Shown piece by piece: positions 11,554-22,845 of a DNA stretch of 64,000 nucleotides. The DNA comes from Pelobates cultripes (lineage: Eukaryota > Chordata > Amphibia > Anura > Pelobatidae), in contig OW240913.1 of NCBI GenBank assembly GCA_933207985.1, positions 102,231,909-102,295,908 of the forward strand, in the 5' to 3' direction. How positions within the stretch are numbered: the stretch's first letter is position 1; every line of letters starts with the position of its first letter. The translations under genes and the position numbers were made by a program. The notes beneath the pieces were generated by a model. The model did not search any database. It worked only from the letters and a program-made list of their open reading frames with translations, and was not told the origin of the DNA.

Positions 11554-12933
11554 TGAGACAATAGTAATTGCTGTGCAGCTGCATCAGAATATGCATGAAT
11601 TTAATTCACCTAATCTGATACAATTACTGTCAAGTGCTAAACTATATATCCCATAAACTTGTGCTGGATATAGCTGTATGCAGCAGTACATTCATACTTT
11701 ATTGAACGGAATGAGAGCCTCCTGATTGGATCAGCCTTTTCCTGGTTTGGATAGAACTCTCTGCAAAATGCTGAAACCCAGTAAATGCAGCATCTTTAAA
11801 GACCGAGATCTGTTTTTATTTATTTATTTTTTTGGCATATTTTTAATGCATAATCCATAAAATGTGTGACAAATTAGGGTCACTTCCAGTGCCCCTTTAA
11901 TTATGCACATTGGTGAAATAGGCCAGAAGCTCATGCATAATAAACAGCATAATCATGAAATGACCTATAACCACATAAGAGAAGCAAAATGTGAAAACTC
12001 TCACAATATCAAGGGATTCGCCTAGGCGTAGTCTTGAAGAGAGTTAAGTACATTCCTGAATAATGTACAGTCATTTTTCAGAGCATAGTAGAGTGTATTG
12101 AAAGCAATATTCCATTCTACTAAAAAAACAAAGTCATTTAATTTTAATGCCTTGCCATAGAAATTAGGATTTATTCTAAACTATCTCTATGTGGGTTTAC
12201 AAACCCTGACTATAATAAGAACCATAAGAGGGATGAATGACATTTGACAGCAGGAGATGCAACTTGTCCCATGGTCAGCTAGGAGCTAAATCATCACAGA
12301 GCTTGGAAAGAGGACGTGTAAATCAAGTGACCCAAACCCACTTATCTCTAAATGGAGACAAACATCACCGCTCAGCTTTCATCAAGTTTGCCTATTTTTA
12401 TCCAATGAATTTACATTCATATCACTGTATCACTGCTTTGTGGGATCTTTATTCTTCTGGAGTAACGATAGAGATACACAAGCAGGTAAATAGAATTTTG
12501 GTATAAACGCAAGAACACCAGAAAAAAAAGGGGTCTAGTAAATGGTCAGAGTCTAGTAAATGAACCTGGTCTACACTGTACTTGTTGGTAATGTCAATGG
12601 AGATACATGAAGGAGCAGAGGTCCTTTATATAGACCCCACTATTGCCACATTGTTAATAAAGTTATCATGAATTGATTGCTGACCAAGTAAAAAAAGATG
12701 TCCTAACTGGGTAGAATTCTATTCTTTAGCATGAATGTAGTTTTTAAGCTAATGCACTGTATGAGAGTCATAATATTGTCTTGGTGATGGCATATATAAC
12801 AAACATTTCTGTTACAATTTGCAGTGCTAAAAATGGAGAATATCAAACTGGTGAATCCTGACTGGTATTAAGTGTCTTCTAAAATATATAGGACCGTTCT
12901 ACTTACACTGTGGTTTTTTTCTTCTTCCTATAG
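11554..12933 (+). other. cldn11: CLDN11 intron, 3' part
   Basis: Intronic sequence preceding the terminal exon. It ends with pyrimidine tract TTTTTTTCTTCTTCCTATAG. No other coding or repeat signature seen. Exon 2 was not identified here or further left. Confidence 0.55.
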
Positions 12934-13169
12934 CCCTGAGCACCATCATGGCCACCATATGGTTTCCAGTATCCACTCACAAGGAGACCACCATTGTGAC
13001 TTTCGGATATTCTCTGTACGCAGGATGGATCGGAGCAGCGTTTTGTCTTTTTGGCGGTATAGTGATAGTGTGTTGCACGGGAGAATCCCAAGCATTCATG
13101 GAGAACCGCTTCTACTACTCTTCTCAAGGTTCTGGATCACCTACCCACGCCAAGAGTGCTAATGTGTAG
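12934..13169 (+). CDS. cldn11: claudin-11, terminal coding exon (partial gene)
   Basis: Claudin-11 is a four-transmembrane tight-junction strand protein of CNS myelin, Sertoli cells and inner-ear basal cells. This exon follows a pyrimidine tract ending in TAG at 12931-12933. It starts with two bases completing a split codon, then encodes 77 residues and a TAG stop at 13167-13169. It covers the end of TM3 (ATIWFPV), the short second extracellular loop (HKETTIV), TM4 (FGYSLYAGWIG...FGGIVIVCC) and the cytoplasmic tail with NRFYY and the C-terminal THAKSANV, which ends like the PDZ-binding tail of claudin-11 (SAHV in mammals as I recall). These features make the call secure. The first two coding exons were not found: exon 2 should lie upstream on the + strand, possibly beyond the left edge. 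The gene converges on SLC7A14. I see no frameshift or stop, so the exon looks functional. Confidence 0.96.
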
Positions 13170-13764
13170 GAATCCAAGGACCGAATGTTCTTACACCGTC
13201 TTGAGCCTTTGTTCTACTATTTCTGATGGACCAACATGACTTATGTGCCTCTCATTCTATCTGTGTATGCTGTTCGAGAACAAAGATGCTATACTATGGA
13301 GTGTATAAACAGTCTAAGAAATGGTTTACAGCGACACATCTACATGCCAAATGTATTTAATTGGTGCTTCTCAACTGATACTTGGAACCGATAAAATCTT
13401 ATTTAACTAATTCACTACCACAGAGCACAGCAGCACATCTGAATAAATGTATGTCGTTCTGACAGGGGCAGTGTTTTAAAGCATCTTTTACCTTTACAGA
13501 ATTTGCATTGTATGTGAAATGACATGTATTGTCCTCTCTAAACTGACACAAAAGAACTATAACCGCTACAATAAGCTCAAGTAATTATGGTACTTTTTAT
13601 TGGAGTGCCTCTTATTAGGCCATTGTGTGCCCAGTGGATCTTCTATGCATTTCAACGTGTTGTAGAAAGTTAATGCAAATTATGGTTTGTTTTTGTCCGA
13701 TTCGTGTTTGTCCTTAATACTAACCAAAAACAATGCCTTTTCATCTCATTTCATACACAAATAA
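13170..13764 (+). other. cldn11: CLDN11 probable 3' UTR with two poly(A) signals
   Basis: No coding sequence follows the CLDN11 stop. Two canonical AATAAA hexamers occur, at 13442-13447 and 13759-13764. Each is followed within about 30 bases by TG-rich sequence, as expected of a cleavage site. Either could end the mRNA, giving a 3' UTR of roughly 0.3 or 0.6 kb. Later hexamers such as 13976 and 16128 cannot be excluded. Inferred from position and motif only. Confidence 0.45.
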
Positions 13765-15170
13765 AGGCAATACAGTCTGAGTGTATTTAACACAATAGAA
13801 GAGTTTGAGTCCAAAACATAAACAAGCACTTGGCTGTACACTGCGAAAACAATACCAGTATTATTTAAGTCCAAAGATTCACAGTGGAAAGGACAATATT
13901 TAGTTCAATCCCGCGGTTACATAACGCCATTCATTATTGGGAGCATGAGCAATAAGAAATGTTACTTCTCTTATGGAAATAAAGAGGTAACAATTGCTCA
14001 TCAGTTGAACACCGTATTAGAGTTTTATCTGTGTTTTAGTAATGCTTGGTTTGTGACTTCTCCTATCTGCTTGCACATTCAGACAAAAAACACATTTGTT
14101 AAATTTACTGAACACATTACGAATTTTCATGCTGTTGGACAGTACATGAAAACGGCTCCCCTGCAATGCGTAAAAATCCATATGCTATGGAAGGGAAATC
14201 AGTCAATCAAGAAAGGAAGTGTGGATTATTAACTGATTTTTTTTTTGATTGTTGTGCACTATAGGGCACAATTTGTATTTACTACCCAACAGCACAAATG
14301 ATATGTATGGAGAAACATCCATTGGCCCTAGCGGCCCCAGGCGTAAGATCAGTTACATGGGAGAAAGATATCTTAATAGATTGGTATATTTTAACGTGAC
14401 CTTCACTATTCATTTTCAGATGGAATAGTCTATTTAATGCATATGCCAATTATTTATCGATAACTAGCACGACAGCTGTTTCATATATCATTTTTTAGAC
14501 ATTTATTTTTAATGACTCATTTTATCATACAACTGTGGACCTACGTTCCTGTTAACTCGGGATGCAGTAATACTCGTCAAACACAAATGATTTCAGTAGA
14601 GAAGTTTTTATCACTGCCATGTGCTATACAGATTTAAAAAATGTAATTTAAATTTAACTGGAAGCATTCGTCAAGAGCTACCATTTATGAGCCAAGCACA
14701 GAGTTAACCAAGCTGTATAACTCCAGATGTTCCTCAAATACAAATGATACATCTGGGTACTACACCGAGAAATGGAAGACGCTAAAGGATTTGAAACGTA
14801 CCTCTTATTTTGTGAATACTCACGCCCCCTAATTTTGTAATTTCCTGATTTTTTTAAAGCACAAACTGAGGTTACAAACATAAACACTGCATTATGTGTG
14901 ATTTATAAAAAGAAATGTCATTTTTAAAACTGTTTTTGTATGCAGAAAGTTTATAAATGGATATATTACTGGTTTCATTGTGGATTTTTCATTAGACAGT
15001 GAGTTTTGAAGACTGGGGTAACTGAGCTGTGAAATGTAAGCCAACACACAGAAGTTGGAAAATCAATATATACCTTAGCTGATTAAGAGAAAATGAGTTC
15101 ACACACCAACACAACTATTTGTTTGATGTAGTGTTTCTCAACCCAGTCATCAAAACAGCCCAAACCTTTT
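13765..15170. other. No gene seen; possible distal CLDN11 3' UTR
   Basis: AT-rich noncoding sequence with no recognisable repeat. May include distal 3' UTR if the late poly(A) signals are used. Confidence 0.4.
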
Positions 15171-15177
15171 TCTGTAG

Positions 15178-15600
15178 GGCCACCCCTCCCCCCCCACCCC
15201 CCCCATTGATGTTGAAAGTGTTAAAACCTCTTTTAACTCATACCTCTTTCCAGCCCCGAGGTCCCATGGTACTGGCTCTGTCCCTCCTCCTGCAACTTCA
15301 TGCCTTTGAGGGAACTAAATGTACATACATTAGAGCTTTCCTATAGGAAAGTATTGGCTCAATGTTTTCCTATGCGGGTTTGAAGCTGCAAAGCGTGAGG
15401 ACGTCCAACATTGTTTCGAGGAGTCAAGCTACATTACAAGTAGGAGACGCCAAGAAGACAGCCGGTAGAGGTTGTCTTAACCCTGCAATATAAACATTGC
15501 AGTTGCTCTACAGTTAAGGGAACATGAGAACTTCAGCCAGACCATGTCATAGAGATCAAGTGGCCTGTGTGCCTATAGTGTCCCTATACAGGTATAGTCA
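15178..15600 (-). mobile_element. Decayed TTAA-family element with C-rich tract
   Basis: A C-rich tract (15181-15205) is followed by internal blocks of the TTAA family in reverse orientation: TTTCCTATGCGGGTTTGAAGC, GCGTGAGGACGTCCAAC (also present at 41548) and the end GCCTATAGTGTCCCTATA. The left end is not definable. No protein encoded. Confidence 0.5.
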
Positions 15601-16414
15601 ACATGTAGCAGACTCCCATGATGCTTTGACAGCATTTAGGAATTGAGTTCCATAGAATCTGGATGTATGGTTTCCAGAGAACCCATGTTTTCCTGGACAC
15701 ATGTAATTTCTTCTGATGGGCAGTGAATGATAAGTGCCGCCCTGTTCATAACATTTATCATTCAGGAAGAAAATCTATTAACTATATAAGGTAGTCCTTT
15801 GGTGTTCCTCTACATATAGTGGGTCAGCCCATCGAATTCACAGCCCTTCAGCATGATGTAGTGATATATGTTCAGGAAAATTAAGATGAATCCTGCAGCC
15901 CTCTTGGAGGGCCATCCCAAATATAGGAGATCTACCAGTACTTTTGAATATTCAGATGTTTTCACAGTGTAAATAAAACAATAATGAGACTTCCAGAAAA
16001 TATACTAATTGCTAATTACACCTTTTGGAGTAACTTCACGTGTCTACATTTTTATGAGTATAACATTCCAAATGTTGTTTCTAACATGTATGAATCTTTT
16101 TATTTTCATTACCTTGCCTAAAATATAATAAAATGTCTTAAGTACTTTGGGTTTTCTTCTTTGTGGTCAATTTAAATATTCATGTTTCTGTTTATGAACT
16201 GTGAAAATCCTATAATTCACACATTGGCGAATAACCTTGCAAGTGCAATTTATGATCATGCTAGATACGTGGTGCACCAAAGGGTAGATTCTAACCTGAT
16301 CCTAAATAACTACTCTCATGGTGCTGAGAATGACAAAGAATAATGGGAATTGCAGTTCTTCAACAGCTGGGCATCTGCTTTTTGACCATTACTGCTGCAG
16401 ACAATTGTTTGGGA

Positions 16415-16483
16415 TTAAAGGAACACTATAGCGTTAGGGATTCAAACTTGTATTCCTAATGTTATAGTGCCCCTGTCGCTAGG
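16415..16483 (+). mobile_element. Left end of a TTAA element interrupted by a Tc1-like insertion
   Basis: TTAAAGGAACACTATAGCGTTAG is followed by the family's secondary inverted repeat (ATTCCTAATGTTATAGTGCCCC). It is cut off at the Tc1-like end. The right part of this element was not recovered. Confidence 0.6.
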
Positions 16484-17118
16484 TATACATTGATCAGCCA
16501 CAACATTAAAATTACTGACAGGTGAAGTGAATAACTTTGATTATATTGTTACAATGGCCCATGTAAAGTGGTGGGATATGTTAAGCAACAAGTGAACAGT
16601 CAGTTCTTGAATTTAGTGCGTGCGAAGCAGGGAAAATGGGCAAGCGAAAAGAGCTGAGTGACATTGACAAAGGCCAAATAGTGATGGCTAGACAACTGGA
16701 TCAGAGCTTTCTTCAAAAGGCTAAGTCTTGTGTTGTGTTCCTGGTAATGGTATGCAGTGGTTAGTACCTACCAAAAGTGGTGCAAGGAAGGACAAGTGGT
16801 TAACCGGCATCAGGGTCATGTGCCCAAGGCTCAGTGATGCACATGTGGAGGGAAGGCTAGCCCGTCTGTTCCTATCACACAGAAGAGGTACTGTTGCTCA
16901 ATTTTCGGAAAAACTTAATGATGGCCATGAAAGAAAGGTGTCAGAACACAGTGCGATGCTGTGTAGGGGGCCGTGTTGCCGTAGAGTGCCCTTTATGGTC
17001 CCAGCCACTGCCAAAAGTGTCTGCAATGAGCATCAGAACTGAACCATGGAGTAATGGAAGACGGTTGCCTGGTCTAATGAATCACATTTTCTTTTAGATC
17101 AGGAGGATGGCTGGGTAT
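16484..17118 (+). mobile_element. 3'-truncated Tc1/mariner element
   Basis: Begins TATACATTGATCAGCCACAAC, close to the terminal repeat of the vertebrate Tc1 family whose ends read TGATCAGCCACAACATTAAA. It contains a broken transposase-like frame, then fades into unrelated sequence after the GATCAGGAGGATGGCTGGG block. No right terminal repeat, so it cannot be autonomous. Confidence 0.75.
16636..17095 (+). pseudogene. Tc1-like transposase pseudogene, N-terminal half
   Basis: From ATG at 16636 the frame reads MGKRKELSDIDKGQIVMARQ, the paired-like helix-turn-helix start of Tc1 transposases. After a frameshift near 16735 a second frame (16747-16818) gives WYAVVSTYQKWCKEGQVVNR. A further frame around 16780-17042 carries the LARLFLSHRRGTVAQFSEKL and ERKVSEH region. 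Several indels and stops make it dead. The catalytic DDE/D half is absent. In the living element the protein binds the terminal repeats and cuts DNA at TA sites. Confidence 0.82.
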
Positions 17119-17464
17119 GCGGGGCTCGACAAACCCCAGGTTGCCATGGTGACTAGGAATTTTGTCCTGGCACCTAGGTGTTTGTCAGCAAGTACAGCAG
17201 CTGCAGAACCAGTCCACCCGCACCCCTAAGGCAATTGGCTCAGGAAGGTTGGAGACCAGCAGCGAGGGAGCAGCAATCTTCCACACGCTCTGCTGTGATG
17301 CTAGGAGCCTGAATGCAATGTCACTCCTCCCCAGCATCACAAAACTGCACGAGGGAGCAGAGCAAGAAGAGCTTTAAAATTTCAGCAGCACACTTGACCC
17401 CAGGGAAAGGATCCACTCCAGCTCTCCCAAAGGTAGGGAGGCTGGGTTGATTTAAATAAAAAAC

Positions 17465-17895
17465 ATATAATTTGTGAGTGTGTGAGAGAATGTGTGTGAG
17501 TGTCTCAATATCAGTGCATGTGTGTCTGTCAGTGAGTGTGTGTCTGAATATGTGTGCATCAGTAAGTGTCTGAGTATGTGTGTGTGTGTGTGTTTGTCTG
17601 TCAGTGTCTGTGAGTATGTGTGTCTGTCAGTGTGTTTCTGTTTGTCGGTGAGTGAGTGTGTAGTGTGTCTGTCAGTGTGTCTGTCTGTAAGTGTGTGTCT
17701 CTCAGTGAGTGTCTGTCATTGTGTGAAATCAGTGAGTGTGTTTCTGGTAGTGTGTCAAATCAGTGAGTGTGTGTGTGTGTCAGTTTGTGTGTCTGTCTAT
17801 GAGTGTGTGTGTGTGTGTCTGTCTGTCAGTGTGTGTTAAATCAGTGAGTGTGTGCATCTGTCTGTGTGTGTGTGTCTGTCAGTAAATGTGTCTGT
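17465..17895 (+). repeat. TG/TGTCTG-rich simple repeat
   Basis: About 430 bp of variable GTGTGTGAGTGTCTGTCAGTG repeats. Open frames here in both orientations are Cys/Val/Ser-rich low-complexity artefacts. Confidence 0.9.
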
Positions 17896-17899
17896 TTAG

Positions 17900-18370
17900 G
17901 AGAGCAGCCTCCCTCTAATCACATGGGAAAGGTGTATTTCCTCATTTTTTCCCCTATGCCGTGCCTGTCTGACCGTGGTTGGTCCTGCCACCATGCCTTA
18001 GATAAGCAATCTTGATGATATCAGTTAAGCCAATGCTTTCCCATAGGTAAGCATTGGGAAGCTATTGCACAAAAATGGGTCTCCATAAGAAATGTTCACT
18101 CTCCATGCAGAGTGCGGAGATGCTCAACGAAGGTGCTGCGCACTGAGAAGCACCTCTAATGTCCATCTGGGTGACTGTCACTAGAGTTGTTACTAGGCAG
18201 CAATATAAACACTGCCTTTTCTCTGAAATTGAAGTGTTTAAATTGAAAAGTCTGCAGGAACAGGCTATAGATACCAGAACCACTACACTAAGGCTTATTA
18301 AGCATCAGAGCTGTTTTGGCAGCACAAGGGTGCACTACACAACATTTGGGAGGTTTTAATCTTATGGCAG
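17900..18370. mobile_element. Decayed TTAA-family interior
   Basis: Internal blocks of the family are visible: GCCAATGCTTTCCCATAGG, AATATAAACACTGCCTTTTC and CTCTGAAATTGAAGTG. Termini are not recognisable. No gene. Confidence 0.45.
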
Positions 18371-18374
18371 TGGA

Positions 18375-18812
18375 TACAGGTGCCCTCCATGTGTAGTAAT
18401 AATAATGAATAAAATTAAGGTTTTACTTATCTTTTTCCAGCGCCGAAGGATCATTTTTATCTCCACTGACATCAAAGAGAAGATGTGGCCTGCTCCATGA
18501 TGGTGCAATCCAGTACTCCTCATACAGGAGCATTGGGGATCTAATGCGCATGTGTGGGGAACCCTGTGCGCGCGTCCAAGTTTCTCCTTAAGAAAGCATT
18601 GTATTCAATGCTTTCCACCAATGGGCTACTGCATCACATGAGTTTTAACCCCTTAAGGACACAACTTCTGGAATAAAAGGGAATAACGACGGAATATTTC
18701 CGTCATGTGTCCTTAAGGGGTTAATAGCTTCTAGAGGTGGAAAAGTTCAGGGCTACTGCATCCAGATCACTTCATTGAGATGAAGTGGTTTGGGTGACTA
18801 CAGTTCCCTTTA
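18375..18812 (-). mobile_element. TTAA-family element carrying a nested palindrome
   Basis: The right end GGTGACTACAGTTCCCTTTAA (inverted: TTAAAGGGAACTGTAGTCACC) marks the family terminus. Family interior sequence extends left to about 18411 and is interrupted at 18645-18724 by a separate 80-bp palindrome. The left terminus is unclear. Confidence 0.6.
18645..18724. mobile_element. 80-bp TTAACCCCTTAAGGACAC palindromic MITE
   Basis: Left end TTAACCCCTTAAGGACAC and right end GTGTCCTTAAGGGGTTAA are exact inverted complements, flanked by or ending in TTAA. The centre includes GGAATAACGACGGAATATTTCC. I recall this as a very common short repeat in frog genomes. A half-copy (TTAACCCCTTAAGGAT) lies at 803-818. 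Confidence 0.85.
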
Positions 18813-21665
18813 ATAAATGAAACAGTAATATGGAAACTAAAAGATGTGAAACAAGCATTCAAATGAAGCATTTTACCAGTGACATAAAGAGAATTTTGGT
18901 GCCCATTAGACACTCATGGTTCCATGTTTTTGATGGATTGGGCTACATAGAAAGCTGTACACCAATCTTATCATGTACTTGATGTACTCATGTCATTATG
19001 CAGACGTTCTATGTCTATGAAGTAATATATTTTTTTCCCTAGAGTTCTTTCCATTTCACACTATTTGCTTTCGACCCATTCGGCAAGTTTATTGTCACAA
19101 ACCAGGAAGAACTACTTTGAAAAATTGGTTAATTGAGCGGATAGTGCAATAGGAGAAACACAAGTTGGGCGAGATGGGGATATACTCTGAAAAGTGTGGC
19201 GTTAATTTTGTGCAATTTAAACCGAGGAAATAAGCACAATATAACTTTTGGCAATCAATGTTAAAATTCCATCTGGCCGATTGTAGATTCTATGACACAA
19301 TGTATTAATTCATAATGTTGCTTTAATATAAAAGGCACACTTAACAGCTTTATGCATTTATTAAAATATACACATTTTGGTAAACTGTGTTTTCAGATAA
19401 TCGCTTTTAAATGAGTAAATATAACACACAATTGTTTGAAAATAAGTCACTCCATTATATGTTTGTATGCATGTTTTTTTTTTGTTTTGTTTTTTAAACT
19501 TGCCTTAGTTTACATCACAACGCCCCATTGTCCAGTGCACCAATGGGATTTTAGAAAACACAAAAAGAACGCTAACAAATACAGCATTGTCAAATTAGGC
19601 CTGCGGGGAAAACACAACAAGAGGACATCTGCATTTACGCCAGAAAAAGACCAGATCAAAAAAACAAAAAGTGATAGAAATTTGCAAGGTGATATTGCAA
19701 CATAAAAAAAATCCTTTTCTATGACCAAAAATTACAACCTTTTATTTCAGTTTTGCACGGCTTACTTGGAAAATTGGAACCCTTCAGCTGCTATAGTTTA
19801 CTGACTAAATACATCTGACATGCTAAATCCAATCTCATTTTGAGGTAGACATCTGGAATCTAGTTTTGGTGACATAGTTGGACTACTAGGGGACCTCTCT
19901 GGTTGTTCAGCTCTTATAAAAGACTTCTATGGCACTCATCCAGTGTTATGGATGGCAGACTGAGCATCACTGAGGATGTGAGAGCCATAGCTGATAGTGC
20001 CAGAGGTTACCTGTGTCTGTCTATTAGTGCATGTCCTACCTTGACACTTGATGCACAGACCATAATTTAATATGTATACTATCCTTTATTCTTCAATAGT
20101 TTCTGTATTATTAATTACTAGCCTATGCAAATAATCTTAAACGCCTGCATATATAAGTATATATAATCTCTAGAACACAATATACAGAAATAAATGGGCA
20201 TTTGAATCATTTTTCTGTTAGACCATTAGTCTTGCATGGAGCATGATACAATTAGTTAGTGTTTCCTGTATGTAATTTATTTTCTTACTACTCTACCTAG
20301 AATACGAAAATATTTTATCATTAATGTTTAAGGCTAGTTATTGGTCTGAACAGACATTAAATAAATGCTCTGGATTCTACACAAAGTACTCACTGTATCC
20401 TACATCTACATAGTAAATAAGACGAACACAGCATTACAGGCATTGCAGTGTGGAATCTTTGGTCTGTTACAGTAACAGGTCCTAAAAATGCTTTTAACTT
20501 GTGAAACTATCCCCATTATAAACCAGCAGGTAAGAAATTAGCTACCTTCAGCCTGACATCTTCTTTAGGGACCTCAGGGTGGCTCTACAAACTACACCCC
20601 CCCTACAAATCTAATTAATATAGCATAAAAAGTCTCTAAGAAGGTAAACTCTTTAAAATTAAACACAATTTTATATATTTTCCTTATACATTTCCACTAA
20701 AATTAACAGCTTTGTTGCAGCAATTTTTTTGTTTATCACCATTAACCCTTTGTTAACCCAATACTATAGATTCCAACAGATCACTTGCACATCGTTTGTT
20801 GTCATACTTTATTTAACTGATATAGTGCGATTAGTTATATGCTGTCTTGAAGTCTAAACATTTTGGGATTTTATATATTTGCAAAGAACTCCCTATTGTG
20901 GTATCATCAGATATGATCTAACTATTTATGTACCAAAGAGTAGTCACATGAGCACATCTTCAAGTAGGGAGAGTGATATTTTGGAACATTTTAAACAATT
21001 CCAGCATAATATAAAATATCAGCTTTTTTGGCTGCATGGATTAATACAATTTAGGTTTTTAAGAAACAGTTATACACAGGATCACAAGTATCTGTTATCA
21101 TTTTGTAACTGAAGAAGTTTTTGAGATGGGACCAAAAATGATTTTGCAATAAAAGTCTACAATAAGAGTCTGTGAGCGACTGAGAGCTATTTTTTTTTAA
21201 TAAAAAACATTTTAAGATTTCTATATGAAAGTGTATACAGAAAGTGTACAGTAGTGTAATCAAAGTTTTTACGATTTCATTTAGACGATAGCACACAGTG
21301 CTGCATAAGCTTTGTGTTTTCTTTTTATTACACTCCTGGCGTGTTTTACAATGCAAAAGGGTTGCATGGAAGCACTTCTTATGTAGTTTATTTTATTTTA
21401 CCCTATTGTCTTTGAAAATATTTTGTTGTTGTTAAGAAACGTATAATCTGGTTGTAGACACAATATTTGCCTGTCTATTATAATCGCATATTGTGCTCAA
21501 AATATTATATGATTAAACACATATAAGTATTTAAGGTGTAGAATTGCTCTAATTTTAGAGATATCAGCATTAGATCATATGTGTAAATAAAGGCAGGATG
21601 TTCAAGTGGTACATGTATGTAACATTAAGAAGCTCTCTATGGTCCTTTAATGAGTTCCTTATAAT
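18813..21665. other. Intergenic, no gene seen
   Basis: AT-rich sequence between CLDN11 and SLC7A14, possibly including distal SLC7A14 3' UTR on the minus strand. Open frames are short and without recognisable content. No repeats beyond T-runs identified. Confidence 0.4.
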
Positions 21666-21671
21666 AAATTC

Positions 21672-21770
21672 CTTGTAATGGCAAAGGACAGAAGGGATAG
21701 ACGATGTATAGATAGAAGAAGGAGGAATGTAGATAGGAGGACTATAGATAGAAGAAAGGCTGGGTTGAAA
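21672..21770 (+). repeat. Short GATAGA/AGAAGG purine-rich repeat
   Basis: Imperfect repeats of TATAGATAGAAG and GGAGGAATGTAGATAGGAGG, purine-biased on the + strand. Low complexity only. Confidence 0.6.
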
Positions 21771-22139
21771 AAAAAGAAACATTTCAGGAACATCATATAT
21801 TCCAAATATTTTGAATATAGTACAGTATGTAAGGAATTGGATACTTACCCTTTGATCACTCTTTAGTGGCAATGTAATGTGCAATAAGTTTAGACAGCCT
21901 TTTATGCTTCAAACAGGATACAGGTGAGCACCTTTTCTGTCTGCCCGACACTGTGACTGAGAGGAGGATACACTGAGAATGCGTAAAGGTATTCCAGAAT
22001 AATACATTTAGCAAATTCCATTATGACCAGAACATGGAGAAGGAGTTAAGCCAGGTGTCACAATAAATATCTTGGACAACTGACAGTACATAAGGAAAGA
22101 GTATTTCTATATAGCAAAGTGGCCTTGATATAACTTAAT

Positions 22140-22845
22140 AATAAGAGACTCTATAGGCATCAGAACCTCTAGAGTTTAATAAAGAGGTACTGGGGCATAT
22201 AGCCAGTCCCTGCAGCCTCAGCAGTGTTTACACCTCTAGTGGCTGTCACACAGCCCTGCAAAGAGTACAGAATAGTAGAAAGGACTGTTCACGAAGTCAG
22301 GAATGTAGTCCAAGTCAGATTTATTGGAGAAAACGAATCCCAATATTTTGGCTTCAAGTTTGATAAAAAATCCTATGGGAACCGAAACACTGTGATTCTT
22401 CTCCAATAAATCTGTCTTGGACTACATTCCTGACTTTGTGCACAATCCTTTTTACTGTTGTGCCTGTGAGGGAAGTATACCTTGGGCTTGTGGTACGGTA
22501 AGTGCCTTCTCATTTTTGTATGTTTTATAAAGATTGCAGGACCAACGTTCGCTGATCACTCCCAGTATAGATGCATTGAGTCAATGTATCTCTACGAGGA
22601 GATGCTGACTGGTGAAGTGCAACACTTTACTACACATGCATACTAGCCTTCTCATGCTTTCTTATGGTGAGTATTGGATTGGCTGAGACCATCATAATTG
22701 ATCTCAGCCAGTAAGGCAGGGAAAGGGCTAAAAGGTGAGTAAATCTCTGTTTTTCTTTCATAGGTGAGCAGGAATCTAAATACTTACTAGTTATTGCGTT
22801 AGGAATACATGTTTATATTCCTAAGGCTATGGTGTTCCTTTAATC
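22140..22845 (+). mobile_element. TTAA-family element with nested hairpin element
   Basis: The left part has GAGACTCTATAGGCATCAG and CAGCAGTGTTTACACCTCTAG. The right part has ATCTCTACGAGGAGATGCTGAC, CATACTAGCCTTCTC and the terminus GCTATGGTGTTCCTTTAA. Between them lies an unrelated fold-back (22270-22456). The arrangement indicates insertion of one repeat inside another. Confidence 0.6.
22270..22456. mobile_element. Fold-back element, ~60-bp arms
   Basis: GAAGTCAGGAATGTAGTCCA plus AGTCAGATTTATTGGAGAA on the left pairs with TTCTCCAATAAATCTGTCTT plus GGACTACATTCCTGACTT on the right. Weaker pairing continues outward (AGAAAGGACTGTTCAC with GTGCACAATCCTTTTT). The loop is about 65 bases. A TGTAGTCCAGGC motif near 59640 is vaguely similar. 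Confidence 0.78.

Noticed and set aside
1..12933. CLDN11 exons 1 and 2
   Set aside because: I looked for the first extracellular loop W-GLW-C-C signature and the exon 2 helix and found none on the + strand; they are either left of the window or not detectable by eye.
17492..17839. 115-codon Cys/Val/Ser-rich frame
   Set aside because: Direct product of TGTGTCTGTCAGTG repeats.
21570..21884. 104-codon minus-strand frame with Tyr/Pro/Ser repeats
   Set aside because: Overlaps a GATAGA-type simple repeat and lacks splice or domain evidence.
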